DNA of 64,000 nucleotides from Microvirga sp. VF16 (GTDB lineage: Bacteria > Pseudomonadota > Alphaproteobacteria > Rhizobiales > Beijerinckiaceae): positions 1,302,001-1,366,000 of the forward strand of contig NZ_CP069354.1 in NCBI RefSeq assembly GCF_016864375.1, given 5' to 3'. The position numbers and the translations under genes were made by a program. Shown here one piece after another: positions 17,752 to 27,870 of this stretch (its first letter is position 1; each line of letters starts with the position of its first letter). Under the pieces are notes generated by a model. It was not told the origin of the DNA and made no database searches. It saw only the letters and a program-made list of their open reading frames with translations.

Positions 17752-20700
17752 CGGTCAACGTCGCCTGAAGATAACTTCTCTCATCCTGTCGATGGTGCTG
17801 GCTTCCGGCGCCATGGCACAGGATGGCAATGAGGTCATGCGCCTGGCGGAGGAGGCTCGCCAAGCCTTCGTCGCCGCCGAGCAGAACAACGCCAGCTCGA
17901 AGCAGAAAGCCGCTCTTTATCAGGTAGTCCGGGCAAGGATCAAACTCCTGGAAAAATTCGCCGGCCAAGGCACTCTTGGCTCAGGCGAGCTCAGGGATGG
18001 GGCCCGTGCGGAGCTCACCCGTCTGGCTGACGAGGGGCTCGATCACGACATGGTTAGCGCAATGCTTCTCCAGGCTTCGCTCGGGGACCTCGCGGGGGGC
18101 CAGACCGGGGCTGATCGAGTGGAAGCCGGGGTGACCCTTCACCAGATCGCAAGCGAGCAGAGGTCGCCGGCCTACCGGGCCGCGGCCTTTGTTGAAGTCG
18201 CTTATGCGTATACCAAAGCGGGTCTTCAAGGCCGCGCATTAAGGTATGCATCTCTGGCGCTGGAAACGGCTGGGTCGATCTCAGAAGCCGGTACGCGCTC
18301 GGGTGCCTTGAATGCGGCGGCTCGTGCTGCATCGGGTCTCGGCACTCCTGGGTTAGCTTTGGCAAACCGCGCCATTGGTTTAATTCCAACTGCCCGTGGC
18401 CAGGCCTATGCGCGCCACGCGCTGGCACGGGAGCAACTCAAGGGCACCGCTTTGGAAAAGGCGACAGAAGCCAAATTGAGGGTCGAAGCCAAGAAGCGTA
18501 TGGCGATGGGAGATCGAACTGCCGGTGTTTCTTTGGCCCTCGCATTGCCGGACAGCAAGGATCGAGATGAAATTCTCTCAACATTACTTGAGACCGCCAT
18601 CGAGCGTCAGGAGCGAGAGGTTGCCCTTGCGGCGGCACAAGGTTTCTTCGATAGCTCCAGGCAGCAGGCGGCCTTGGCGGTCATCATAAAGAATGACGTG
18701 GAACGCGGGGCGCCGCTCCGAGCCGCCGAACTCGTCAATAGCATGGAGGAAGGGGCGGGAAAAACCTCATTCCAGCTCATCGTTGCCACCGAACTGAAGA
18801 AGGGCGGCTATGACAAAATGGCGGAACAGCTTGCCCCTTCAAGCAATGACGATTCTGTCAGGAAGACTGGGAGTAGCGAGACAGGGCAGAAGACCGAAGG
18901 CGATTTGCGCATTCCTTCGGAAGTCAGAAATCTTCTCGAGCGGAGACATCGCAACCAAGTTTCCGATGCATTGTTGAGAGATACTCTCAGTCAGGTGTCC
19001 AACGACGATGACAAGGTAAACATCGCCTTTGAACTTGCCGCGCTGCCTGACGCCGGTATGCATGCTGCTGATCTTCTCCGCTCCGTCGGAGACGATCGGG
19101 TTCGATCGAAGGCCTTTCGACATGTGGCCGAGATCCGGGCCAATCAACTCATGATGCCTAAGAGCGATCAGCTCGGTGAACATCCTGAGGATGTCGGTGC
19201 CGCTGTTTCCCCGGCGGAGGAGACCGATCAGGAGATCCAGACCCGCAGAGGTCTTGCGCTGATCAAGATGGATGCGGCCAAGCCGACAATTGTTCGAGTT
19301 TCGATGCCGAGCAAGTTTGCAACCTCGGCCGATATACGAGCAAACACGCCCTGGCCTGGCGGTGCCGTTGTCGCGAGCACCTTTGCCAATCATAATCTCT
19401 ATATTGCGAAATTCCTCGAAGATGGCGAGGGTGGGGGCACGCGTCTCGAACAGGCGATCCGGTATCAGGGTTTGCCCTCACCGCGGATCATCGTCGTTCA
19501 GAGCGGAACTGCGACCTTGGGCATGGTCGCGCGTCAGTTGCAGGGAACCGATGCACGCGATCTGATCGCACATGACGGCGATGCCCTCATCATACGAGCA
19601 CCCATCCTCGTTGCGCCTGGTGCGACGCTCATCCTGTCGCGCTTGGACATGCCGGTTTACAAATTAAGCGCTAATGCCGGAGCTTTCATCGCCAATGCGG
19701 GCGAAGTCGACATCGTCGATGCGGAGATCGTAGGTTACGACGAAAAGACGGGGCAGCCTTTATGGTCCGACAATGAGAAGTCGGGCCTGTTTCGTCCTTT
19801 CCTTCTGACCTGGGGGGATGGCCGCATGAATGTGGCATCCTCTGTTCTGACCGCCCTAGGCTATGACAGCGTCAAGTCATTTGGGTTGACTTATTCGTCA
19901 GGTCCGGATCGTGTTGCCGAGTTGCGGGACCAGGCGCGTCCTACTGGAACCATCGTCGATAGCGTGTTTCGGAACCTCTATGTCGGCTTCCACTCCTATG
20001 AAGCCGAACGAATTCAGGTTGTCGGAAACGAATATCGGGACAGCATCGTCTACGGAGTGGACGCCCATGATGGATCGGAAAGGGGCGTCATTGCCTTCAA
20101 TACAGTCTACGGAACCATGCTCAGACATGGGATTACAGTGTCTCGTGATGCTGATGACAGCTTGATCGTCGGCAATCTATCATTCGGCAATGCAGGATCA
20201 GGAATCATTCTCGACCGCAACAGCACGAACAATATCCTCTACGCCAACAGTTCATTCCAGAATACCCAGGATGGAGTGACCCTCTTCGAGAGTTCCTGTA
20301 ATGTACTGACGAACAACCATCTTGCAGGAAACAGGCGGGATGGATTGAAGATTCGCAACAGCTTTGATGTTGCGGCATACGGAAACAGGATCGACGCGAA
20401 CGCCAATGCCGGTGTCAGCGCCTATATCGCAAACATTCCCAAATCCAAGGGATCGGATGGCCAGGGAGGCGATGCCGGGCATTACGCTCCCTTGACCAGT
20501 CTGTCTCTCAGAAACAACAGCTTCTCTTCGAACGGGGTCGGAATCAATACGCAGGGCGTTTCGGGCCTGACAATGTTTTCCAATCGTTTCGTGACGCAAT
20601 CCCGACGGTTGCTCGGTGGGGATATCCGTGGGTTGGAGGGGCCGATCCTGCGCCTTGCCTCCCAGGCCGATGTGCTCATCGCCAGCGCCTGCCGGCCAGC

Positions 20701-20854
20701 GAAGCCCGTATCGTCCTGTCGGCTCAGGGATATGGGTTACTTCGAGGGAGAGGCCGATCTTCAGATATTCAACGCTCACGCCGGATCCGACTGCACCGAT
20801 ATCAATGGAAGCGTTCAACACCGGGCCTTCTCCAGTTCGTCTCAAGGGACCTAG
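17729..20854 (+). CDS. algG: AlgG-like mannuronan C5-epimerase with a long helical N-terminal region
   Basis: 1041 residues, about twice the usual AlgG (about 540). Residues 1-30 are a signal peptide (ends AMAQ). Residues 30-500 are mostly helical, Ala/Leu/Glu-rich and TPR-like, a region absent from Pseudomonas AlgG. From about residue 530 comes the parallel beta-helix: VYGVDAHDGSERGVIAFN at about 775-792, then HGITVSRDADDSLIVGN and GIILDRNSTNNILYANS. The family catalytic motif DPHD reads DAHD (778-781), so both Asp and the His remain while Pro is replaced. The Arg after HGITVS is kept. It would convert mannuronate to guluronate in the periplasm. Good Shine-Dalgarno (GGAGG, 17718) ahead of the start. 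Family clear, activity uncertain. Confidence 0.85.
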   Translation: MTVSSRADGQRRLKITSLILSMVLASGAMAQDGNEVMRLAEEARQAFVAAEQNNASSKQKAALYQVVRARIKLLEKFAGQGTLGSGELRDGARAELTRLADEGLDHDMVSAMLLQASLGDLAGGQTGADRVEAGVTLHQIASEQRSPAYRAAAFVEVAYAYTKAGLQGRALRYASLALETAGSISEAGTRSGALNAAARAASGLGTPGLALANRAIGLIPTARGQAYARHALAREQLKGTALEKATEAKLRVEAKKRMAMGDRTAGVSLALALPDSKDRDEILSTLLETAIERQEREVALAAAQGFFDSSRQQAALAVIIKNDVERGAPLRAAELVNSMEEGAGKTSFQLIVATELKKGGYDKMAEQLAPSSNDDSVRKTGSSETGQKTEGDLRIPSEVRNLLERRHRNQVSDALLRDTLSQVSNDDDKVNIAFELAALPDAGMHAADLLRSVGDDRVRSKAFRHVAEIRANQLMMPKSDQLGEHPEDVGAAVSPAEETDQEIQTRRGLALIKMDAAKPTIVRVSMPSKFATSADIRANTPWPGGAVVASTFANHNLYIAKFLEDGEGGGTRLEQAIRYQGLPSPRIIVVQSGTATLGMVARQLQGTDARDLIAHDGDALIIRAPILVAPGATLILSRLDMPVYKLSANAGAFIANAGEVDIVDAEIVGYDEKTGQPLWSDNEKSGLFRPFLLTWGDGRMNVASSVLTALGYDSVKSFGLTYSSGPDRVAELRDQARPTGTIVDSVFRNLYVGFHSYEAERIQVVGNEYRDSIVYGVDAHDGSERGVIAFNTVYGTMLRHGITVSRDADDSLIVGNLSFGNAGSGIILDRNSTNNILYANSSFQNTQDGVTLFESSCNVLTNNHLAGNRRDGLKIRNSFDVAAYGNRIDANANAGVSAYIANIPKSKGSDGQGGDAGHYAPLTSLSLRNNSFSSNGVGINTQGVSGLTMFSNRFVTQSRRLLGGDIRGLEGPILRLASQADVLIASACRPAKPVSSCRLRDMGYFEGEADLQIFNAHAGSDCTDINGSVQHRAFSSSSQGT

Positions 20855-20861
20855 GAACAGC

Positions 20862-21959
20862 ATGAGACGGATTCTTGTCTTCTCGGCCTTGAGCCTCCTT
20901 GCAACGGTGCCGTCCTACGCCCAGACGGGCGGGCAGGGGCTGTTCAATGTGGACGCCCGGCGCGCCGCACTTGCCCAGCCGGCCCTCGCGAGTATCCGAG
21001 CCGCGTGCCTTGCGACTCCTCGCGATCCTGCTTGGACCAACCTCAAACCAGTCGACGGACTCAAAGCAGCCGATGTCTCCGGTACAGATGGAGGCGCAAA
21101 TAACTATGCGTGGGCCGTGATGGTGCTGGCCGGACGGACCCTGGCTGGAGATCCTGTCTCGGAGATGTCTCTGCGAGATATTCTGCTCTCCTGGGCTAGA
21201 GCGAGAGCTTTCGAGAACACAGAAGTCGACGGTGATAGCTACTATGGGCTGGAGCGCGCACTTCTGCCGACCATCGCGGCCTATTCCGTCTTGAATCGTG
21301 GCTTGGACGAGAGTCAATGGCGGATCGTTTCGGCGTGGATCGATTCTCTCGTTCGCAAGATCGATCAGGCTTTCGACACCGATGCCGGTCAGGACCATCA
21401 GCATCCCTTGACCGACAGCATTCGTATGGCCTGGGGCGCCGTCGCGGGGGACGATACTCTCTATGACAAAGGCCTCCGCGGATATCGCACTGTCCTGGCA
21501 GAGGCGCGTCCCGATGGAAGCTTGGCCCTGGAAACGCGTCGGGGCGCCCGTGCCCTATGGTTCATGCGCTACTCATTGACGAGCCTGACCGTCATGGCCG
21601 AGATCGCTGCCACGCGCGGGACGGATCTCTACGGCATTCGTGAAGGCGCCGCGAACTATGATCGCCTTCTTTCATATCTCCTCAACGGAATTGCAGAGCC
21701 TGAGGTGATCATGGCCTATGCCTCGGAGAACGATAACCCAGGTACGGAAGCGGATTTTCGCCGCCAGGACATGAGCTTCATGACGAAGCGCAATCAAGGA
21801 CGTCATTACATGGCCTGGGTAGAGCCTGTCGTGGCTCGGGAGCGGGCTGGACTTGCCACGAAAAGACTCAAGACGCTGTTGACGCGCAGTCTCCGGCCTG
21901 ACCGGCCTCTCATCGACGAACTCGTCGGCGGCAACGCCACATGCTTTTGGGGGCGTTGA
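20862..21959 (+). CDS. algL: AlgL-like alginate-lyase-family (PL5) protein with altered active site
   Basis: 365 residues, as in AlgL. Residues 1-20 are a signal peptide (PSYAQ). Family segments: NNYAWAVMVLAGRTLAGD, SYYGLERALLPTIAAYSVL, WGAVAGDDTLYDKG, LALETRRGARALWF, ENDNPG, GRHYMAWVE. Two catalytic positions differ from what I recall of active PL5 lyases: the NNHxxLRD motif is QDHQHPLTD (177-185) and the Tyr of the RALWY segment is Phe234. The second Arg of the TRR motif (R227) is kept. In Pseudomonas, AlgL clears periplasmic polymer. This copy may bind rather than cut, or use other residues. Starts 7 bases after algG; overlaps the next gene as TGATG. Confidence 0.85.
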   Translation: MRRILVFSALSLLATVPSYAQTGGQGLFNVDARRAALAQPALASIRAACLATPRDPAWTNLKPVDGLKAADVSGTDGGANNYAWAVMVLAGRTLAGDPVSEMSLRDILLSWARARAFENTEVDGDSYYGLERALLPTIAAYSVLNRGLDESQWRIVSAWIDSLVRKIDQAFDTDAGQDHQHPLTDSIRMAWGAVAGDDTLYDKGLRGYRTVLAEARPDGSLALETRRGARALWFMRYSLTSLTVMAEIAATRGTDLYGIREGAANYDRLLSYLLNGIAEPEVIMAYASENDNPGTEADFRRQDMSFMTKRNQGRHYMAWVEPVVARERAGLATKRLKTLLTRSLRPDRPLIDELVGGNATCFWGR

Positions 21960-24883
21960 TGGACCGATCACCTCTACGGCTGCTCAGCATTCTCATAGTG
22001 CTGACGTGTCTTTCGCCCCTTCCGGCATCGGCTCAAGGAGTGACCGAGGTTGAACTGCGAGATCGGTTTCGCAGCCTCATGGAGAGAGTTGAACAGCTGA
22101 AGCAGCGCAACGATCCGGCTGCTCTCATGGAACGAGCTCAGCTGCTTCAAGATGGCTTGCCCGTGAGCGAGACGAATCCGCTCAAAGTCCCGCAGGTGGA
22201 TGACGCAATTCGGCTCTACGATCAGGCCCTGACGATGCCAGGGACTCACTGGCCCTCGGCAGCGTTGCGGCGTGCCAAATTGATGCTGGCGCGCGACAGG
22301 GATCAGGCTTCCGTAGAGCGAGCAGCCGAATTGCTGCGTCGTGCCGCAGCCCTGCAGAACCATGAGGCAGCCTTTGTCCTCGCCGGCCTGATGGAAGCCG
22401 GGATCGGAGGCAAGCAGGACCCGGAGGGGGCCAAGAATCTCTATCAGATCGCTCTTCGGTCCGAGTACGGTCCGGCGGGTCTCGAACTCGCTCGCCTTGA
22501 GACTGACCCGACAAAGGCGAACATCTTCGCGTCTCAGGGACTAAGGCTTCTGTTCCAAAAGGCGCAGCAAGGATCGGCCGAGGCGGCCAGGATTTTGGCC
22601 GATCATTATCGGACGACCGCTAACGGGCCGGAAAGGATGAGCGCCGCCGTCGAGTGGTATCAGCGCGCCACAGACTTGGACGACGGCGAGGCTGCTTTGC
22701 GCTTGGGGCGCCTTCGCGCCGATCCGAAGTCGGCGTTGCGCCAGCCGCAGGAGGCGAGAATTGCCTTCGAGAAGGCTGCCCAGCGCGGATCCATCGAGGC
22801 AGCCATGATCCTTGCGGAGGATCCTTACAACGGCGCAGCGCTCGGCGTGCAGGCTGGCGTGGCCGATCTCTGGCTCAATCGAGCCATCGAGACAAAGGCT
22901 CCCCGGGCTCTGGTCCTCGCGGCAGAAATCCGCAGCCAGTACGGACCTGATGGACGCGAGGTGGCGAAAGGGCTTCTCGCCGAAGCCGTTCGACGTGTTG
23001 ATGATGACGTGACGGCTCTGCTTGCGCTCGGCCGTCATCTTCGCGATGGCGTTCTCATCGACCGTGACGTGCCTCTGGCGCTTAAGCTATTCGACAGGGC
23101 GGCGACCAACGACAACTTAACAGCATTCTACGAGTTCGCGCGCACTGCACTCGCTTATCAGGATGATGCGGCGGACAGTATGCGCAAGACGGCGATCGAG
23201 CGCCTTCGGGTAGCGGCTGAGCACGGCCATGTGAAAGCGGCGGTCACCATGGGAGACGCCCTTTTGCGGGGCAGTGGAGGATCGGAACCCCAGGCCGAGG
23301 CCCTGCGCTGGTATCTGAGGGCAGCCGAAAGCGGATCGCCGGTCGCCTATGTCCGTCTTGGCGATCTTTATGCCAGCCGATCTTCCGGCATGGAAGCGCC
23401 ACAGGCCCTGGAATGGTATCGCAAGGGCGCCGCGACCAACAGTGCGATTGCCATGACCCGGCTGGGCAAGATGTTCAACGATGGCAGGGGAGTGCCGCAG
23501 GATCAGGCGCTGGCTGCGACTTGGTTCAGTCGCGCGGCGGCAGCCGGTAGCGGTTCTGCCATGGTAGAGCTGAGCGAACTTTATTCACGGGCTGGAGGTC
23601 CGGGCCATTTCAATCTGGCGCGCGACTCCCTCGAGAAGGCGATCAAGGCCGGTGATACCCGTGCTCCGATCGCACTGGCCAAACTCTATCTTGCGCGCGG
23701 CGAGCGCACGTTGGCTGAAGCGACGCTCAGAAAGGCGGCCGAGAGCGGAAGTCCTGAAGCGGCCTTGCAGCTCGCCGAGGTTTATCTCTTACATCAGCCG
23801 ACGGCAGAACAGCAGAATGCAGCCCGCCGGTGGCTTGCCGCTGCCGAGAAGGCGATGGTTGGCGATGACGGACAGTTGGGCAAGATCGCCCTTTTATATC
23901 TCAATTTCCCTGATGCCGGCTCGATCGAGCATGGTGGGTCCGTATTGGAAACATTGGTTCGAAGAAACAACGCGGAGGCCATGACGCTTCTGGCAACAGC
24001 TCTCCTGCGGGGGACAGGGATGAAGCGCGATCCTGTGCGGGCAGAATCTCTCCTCCGGCGAGCCGCACAGCTCGGTCACGACGGGGCACGTTTCATCCTT
24101 GCCAAGGCCTATCGTGATGGCGATGGCGTTCCTCGCGATCCTGTCCGGGCCATAGCCCTTTATCGGGAGATCTATAACGAGGAACCGGGCGATACCAAGG
24201 TGCAAATTGCGCTGGGAGACGCCTATGCCCGCGGCGTGGGCGTCACTCAGGATCGCAAGCTGGCAGCTGAGTTTTATGCCCAGGCTGCGCGCCAGGGCGA
24301 TCGGGATGGGCAGATGCGCCTTGGTATGGCGTATCTCTATGGCGCGGGAGTGGAGCGCAACAGCCGAGAATCTGAGCAATGGCTAGCGGTGGCTGGTGAG
24401 GCCGGACAGAACGAAGCGAAGATCCAACTCGGCAGCGCCAAACTATCCGGCCTGGGTGCAGCTGTCGATGCCGAGGGAGCGTTCGCCTCTTATCTGCGAG
24501 CGGCAGAGGGCGGATCCCCCATCGCCATGATCGAGGTTGCGCGTGCCTTGATGAACGGGGTCGGTACGCAGGCTGATCCAGCTCTTGCCAAGACATGGCT
24601 GGAGAGAGCAGCGAGTCTCAATTCGTCCGACGCGATGTTCGAGCTCTACCGGCTCAACGACATTGGCGCAAAGCCGAATGCGCGCGAGGCCGACCGTTGG
24701 CTTAAGCAGGCAGCCGAGAATGGGCATGCCGGCGCCATGTACAGGATGGCACTTCGCTACCAGCAAGCATCATCCGATAAAGATCGAGCGATGGCTCGGG
24801 GGTGGCTCGAGAAAGCAGCTCTTGCCGGTCATTCGCAGGCTGCGAAAGCTCTTGCAAAGCAAACAAATGCGACGCCGGGTTAA
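21959..24883 (+). CDS. Large periplasmic Sel1/TPR-repeat protein 1 (AlgK-like scaffold)
   Basis: 974 residues. Signal peptide in residues 1-26 ends PASAQ; no lipobox Cys, unlike the AlgK lipoprotein. The rest is a chain of Sel1-type repeats of about 36 residues, around twenty, with forms such as AMTRLGKMFNDGRGVPQDQA and ARFILAKAYRDGDGVPRDPV followed by WF/LL-x-RAA. Such superhelical scaffolds hold protein partners; in Pseudomonas AlgK (about 475 residues) places the export porin and binds AlgX. It is coupled to algL through TGATG (21957-21961); an in-frame ATG at 21941 is an alternative. Probable periplasmic scaffold for the polymer machinery. Confidence 0.85.
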   Translation: MDRSPLRLLSILIVLTCLSPLPASAQGVTEVELRDRFRSLMERVEQLKQRNDPAALMERAQLLQDGLPVSETNPLKVPQVDDAIRLYDQALTMPGTHWPSAALRRAKLMLARDRDQASVERAAELLRRAAALQNHEAAFVLAGLMEAGIGGKQDPEGAKNLYQIALRSEYGPAGLELARLETDPTKANIFASQGLRLLFQKAQQGSAEAARILADHYRTTANGPERMSAAVEWYQRATDLDDGEAALRLGRLRADPKSALRQPQEARIAFEKAAQRGSIEAAMILAEDPYNGAALGVQAGVADLWLNRAIETKAPRALVLAAEIRSQYGPDGREVAKGLLAEAVRRVDDDVTALLALGRHLRDGVLIDRDVPLALKLFDRAATNDNLTAFYEFARTALAYQDDAADSMRKTAIERLRVAAEHGHVKAAVTMGDALLRGSGGSEPQAEALRWYLRAAESGSPVAYVRLGDLYASRSSGMEAPQALEWYRKGAATNSAIAMTRLGKMFNDGRGVPQDQALAATWFSRAAAAGSGSAMVELSELYSRAGGPGHFNLARDSLEKAIKAGDTRAPIALAKLYLARGERTLAEATLRKAAESGSPEAALQLAEVYLLHQPTAEQQNAARRWLAAAEKAMVGDDGQLGKIALLYLNFPDAGSIEHGGSVLETLVRRNNAEAMTLLATALLRGTGMKRDPVRAESLLRRAAQLGHDGARFILAKAYRDGDGVPRDPVRAIALYREIYNEEPGDTKVQIALGDAYARGVGVTQDRKLAAEFYAQAARQGDRDGQMRLGMAYLYGAGVERNSRESEQWLAVAGEAGQNEAKIQLGSAKLSGLGAAVDAEGAFASYLRAAEGGSPIAMIEVARALMNGVGTQADPALAKTWLERAASLNSSDAMFELYRLNDIGAKPNAREADRWLKQAAENGHAGAMYRMALRYQQASSDKDRAMARGWLEKAALAGHSQAAKALAKQTNATPG

Positions 24884-24951
24884 GAGCTTGAAGAATGACC
24901 GAAACCGGATGGCAGAAGACTGGACGAATGGGGATGGGGCGGAGAACAAGA

Positions 24952-27801
24952 ATGGCGATCTTCCCTAAGTCTACCGGCAGGTTGCCGATGACAAAAGCAG
25001 TCCGCGTCAGCGGCGCTGCTGTCGCGGGATTTGCCATGTCGCTGGCAGTGGCTACATCGAGCGCGGCCCAAACACCTCCGCCGCGGTCTCTCTCGCCCAA
25101 TGCAGATTTCAGCAAGATCTGCTTACCGGTCTCCAAACCGCGCCTGTCCCGGGACTGGGGCAAGTGGGACAAGTCGCAGCCGGTCAACGATCCCGAGGAG
25201 ATGTACGAGGCTGCGATCGCCTACACCGAGGGACGTGCCGACATCCATCGATCCCCCTTGACGGCCCGCAGGCTTCTCGAAGACTTGGCAGATCGGCCAT
25301 GGGCTGGGAGAGGCCGGGCTCATTTCCGGCTCGGCAAGCTGCTTCTCGATCCCGTGGCAGGACCTGTCGATCCCGAGCGCGCAGCGATTCATCTTGCGAC
25401 TGCCTCGTCCATGCTGAACATGGATGCAACTGTCCTGCTCGCTCAGCTGCATGCGCAGGGCCGGATTGCTGCTGCCAATGTTCGCGAGGCGGAACGGTTG
25501 TTTCGCGCGGCTTCGACGGCTGGTCAGGTCGATGGGATGATCGGGTTGGCCCAGTTGCAGCGCAGCGGGAAAATCGGTCCTGTGCCTCAGGTCGCGGCAG
25601 ACGATCTGATCAAGCTTGCCCTGCAGACACTCTATGACAATCTCGGGAAGGGAAAGTGCGGCGCACTCTTCGAGATCGGGGCAATCCTGAGCGAAGATTC
25701 GCTCGTTCCGGGCGGTCTGACCGACGCGGTCAAATGGTTTGAAGCGGCGGCCCGTCAGGGCGATTCCAAGGCAGACTTAGCTCTTGCAGAAATCTACATG
25801 CAGGGCCGCATCAAAGCGACCCCGGATCAATTCCTGATCCATCTCACCCGAGCGGCCGAGGCTGGGGAGCCGCGGGCCATGACATTGCTGGGCGAGCGGC
25901 TTCTGCTTGGGGACAGAGTGCCGAAGGATGTGCCGAAGGCGATCGCCTGGCTGGAGCGGGCCGGACTGAATGCCGATACCGAGGCCTACAAGCTCCTTGC
26001 ACGGCATTATCGCGGCGAGTTCGGGGCGGCGCAGGATCTGCCGAAGGCTGCAGAGGCTCTGACGAAGGCAAGCGCTTTGCCCGGGCACACTACCAGCGTT
26101 CTTGTCGGACTTGCACGGCTGCATGCCGCTGGCATGAACGGCAGACCGGATATCGATGCGGCCTTGACCTTCTATCGCCGTGCGGTGGCTCGCGGCGATG
26201 TCGGGTCCCTCACGGAAATGGCGAAACTCCTGCTGGCATATCCGCAGGCGGGACGGCCGGACGAAGCTCTTCGGCTTCTCAAGGAGGCCGCTGCACGGGG
26301 CAATCCCGATGCGATGGGTGCGCTCGCCGAGCTTTATGCCTGCAGCACCGTTGTCGCTCCGGATCCGGCGCAGGCCAAAGCCTGGTTGGAGCGCGCAGCG
26401 GAGGCTGGGCACGTGCGCAGCATCACGGCCCTCGTTGCCCAAGCGGACAAAGATTCGGCGGCCGCACAAAGGAATATAAGGGCTCTCCTTAATGCCGCCG
26501 AGCATGGTGATCGCGAGAGCATGGTCCTTCTCTCCTATGCCTACCGTTCAGGACAGGGCGTTACTGCGGATGAAGCTGCGTCGACTCGATGGCACGAGGC
26601 GGCTCTCGCACCAGGGGAGGGGCGATCCCGCGCTATGCTTCTCCTGGCGCGCCGGATGCTGAACGGGCAGGATGGAAGCCGGGACGAAGCCGGTGCTCGG
26701 GCTCTTCTCGAGCAGGCTGTCCAAGAGGGAGATTCTGGCGCACAGCTTGAATTGGGGCGTCTTCTGATCGCGCAGCGCGTTCAGAATACGGATGTGCTGA
26801 ACGGTATGCAGCTCCTGCAGAAAGCCGCATCGGCCGGCAATGCCGCTGCGATGACGACACTGGCCGAACTTCCGGGCGCGCAGCTGCAGCCGACCGGCAA
26901 GAACGCCTTGGAATGGCGACAGGCTGCAGCAGAGGCCGGCAATGTGCGAGCGGCCATTGCATTGGCATCGAGTGCAAAGAATGAAGCCGATGCTACTCGG
27001 TGGCTTTCCCGTGTGGAGGCGTTGCCGGTCTGCACGGCGAGAGACATGGTCGAGCTTGCGCAGGTCTATCACAGGGTTCCAGGTTCTGATCACAAGGAGC
27101 ACGCGCGTTCTTGGATGCAAAAAGCACTCGTCGAGGTCCGGAGCAATGCACAGGACCCGAGCACATTGTTTCTCATCGGACGGGCAATGCTCGAGGGCGT
27201 AGGCAACTCTGTCAGCAAGCAAGACGCCGTTAGTTACATCAAACTCTCTGCACAAGCAGGTCGCGTCGAGGCGATGCGTTATCTTGGGCGTGGCTATGTG
27301 TCCGGACAGACTGGCGAGCGCAGCACGCAGGCGGCAATCGAATGGCTCTCCAAGGCATTGCAGAAAGGCGATGCCGCGGTAGCGACCGATCTTTCCAGGC
27401 TTGCGGCAACGCCGAGTGAAGAGGGAGCCGGAGCGGTGGTGCCTCTCAAGGAGAGCGCCGAGAGTGGTTTTGCGCCAGCCATGCGAGAATATGGGCGCAG
27501 CCTGCAGCTTGGATTCGGGGTTCCTGTGGACGCACAAGCCGGGGCGATATGGCTGACGAGGGCCGCGGAGGCCGGCGATACGATCGCGATGAAGGAGCTC
27601 TCGCGCGCCTACGCATCGGGATATGGCGTAGAGCTCTCGGCCCGAGCCAGCACGGAATGGTTACAGCGGGCCGCACAGGCCGGTGACTCGGAGGCCATGT
27701 ACGGGCTCAGCCTCGCCATGACCCTGGGTTTCGGCACTGATGTGAACGCAAGCGCAGCCCAGGATTGGCTGAAGACAGCTGAAGGAGCCGCCAAGAAGTA
27801 A
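24952..27801 (+). CDS. Large periplasmic Sel1/TPR-repeat protein 2 (AlgK-like scaffold)
   Basis: 949 residues from ATG 24952, which has GGCGGAG 8 bases ahead; in-frame starts at 24895 and 24988 are possible. A signal-type hydrophobic stretch ends SSAAQ near residue 40. Sel1 repeats fill most of the chain (VDGMIGLAQLQRSGKIGPVP, RESMVLLSYAYRSGQGVTAD, EAMRYLGRGYVSGQTGERST), ending with IAMKELSRAYASGYGVELSA and EAMYGLSLAMTLGFGTDVNA. It resembles its neighbour upstream in design but the two are diverged. No enzyme motif. Likely another part of the periplasmic scaffold. Confidence 0.82.
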   Translation: MAIFPKSTGRLPMTKAVRVSGAAVAGFAMSLAVATSSAAQTPPPRSLSPNADFSKICLPVSKPRLSRDWGKWDKSQPVNDPEEMYEAAIAYTEGRADIHRSPLTARRLLEDLADRPWAGRGRAHFRLGKLLLDPVAGPVDPERAAIHLATASSMLNMDATVLLAQLHAQGRIAAANVREAERLFRAASTAGQVDGMIGLAQLQRSGKIGPVPQVAADDLIKLALQTLYDNLGKGKCGALFEIGAILSEDSLVPGGLTDAVKWFEAAARQGDSKADLALAEIYMQGRIKATPDQFLIHLTRAAEAGEPRAMTLLGERLLLGDRVPKDVPKAIAWLERAGLNADTEAYKLLARHYRGEFGAAQDLPKAAEALTKASALPGHTTSVLVGLARLHAAGMNGRPDIDAALTFYRRAVARGDVGSLTEMAKLLLAYPQAGRPDEALRLLKEAAARGNPDAMGALAELYACSTVVAPDPAQAKAWLERAAEAGHVRSITALVAQADKDSAAAQRNIRALLNAAEHGDRESMVLLSYAYRSGQGVTADEAASTRWHEAALAPGEGRSRAMLLLARRMLNGQDGSRDEAGARALLEQAVQEGDSGAQLELGRLLIAQRVQNTDVLNGMQLLQKAASAGNAAAMTTLAELPGAQLQPTGKNALEWRQAAAEAGNVRAAIALASSAKNEADATRWLSRVEALPVCTARDMVELAQVYHRVPGSDHKEHARSWMQKALVEVRSNAQDPSTLFLIGRAMLEGVGNSVSKQDAVSYIKLSAQAGRVEAMRYLGRGYVSGQTGERSTQAAIEWLSKALQKGDAAVATDLSRLAATPSEEGAGAVVPLKESAESGFAPAMREYGRSLQLGFGVPVDAQAGAIWLTRAAEAGDTIAMKELSRAYASGYGVELSARASTEWLQRAAQAGDSEAMYGLSLAMTLGFGTDVNASAAQDWLKTAEGAAKK

Positions 27802-27870
27802 TATCTGGGCTGCCGTGTCGGAGTTTGAAGTACATCGCGGGTGTCATAGTCGATGTGTGGGAGAGGCGAG

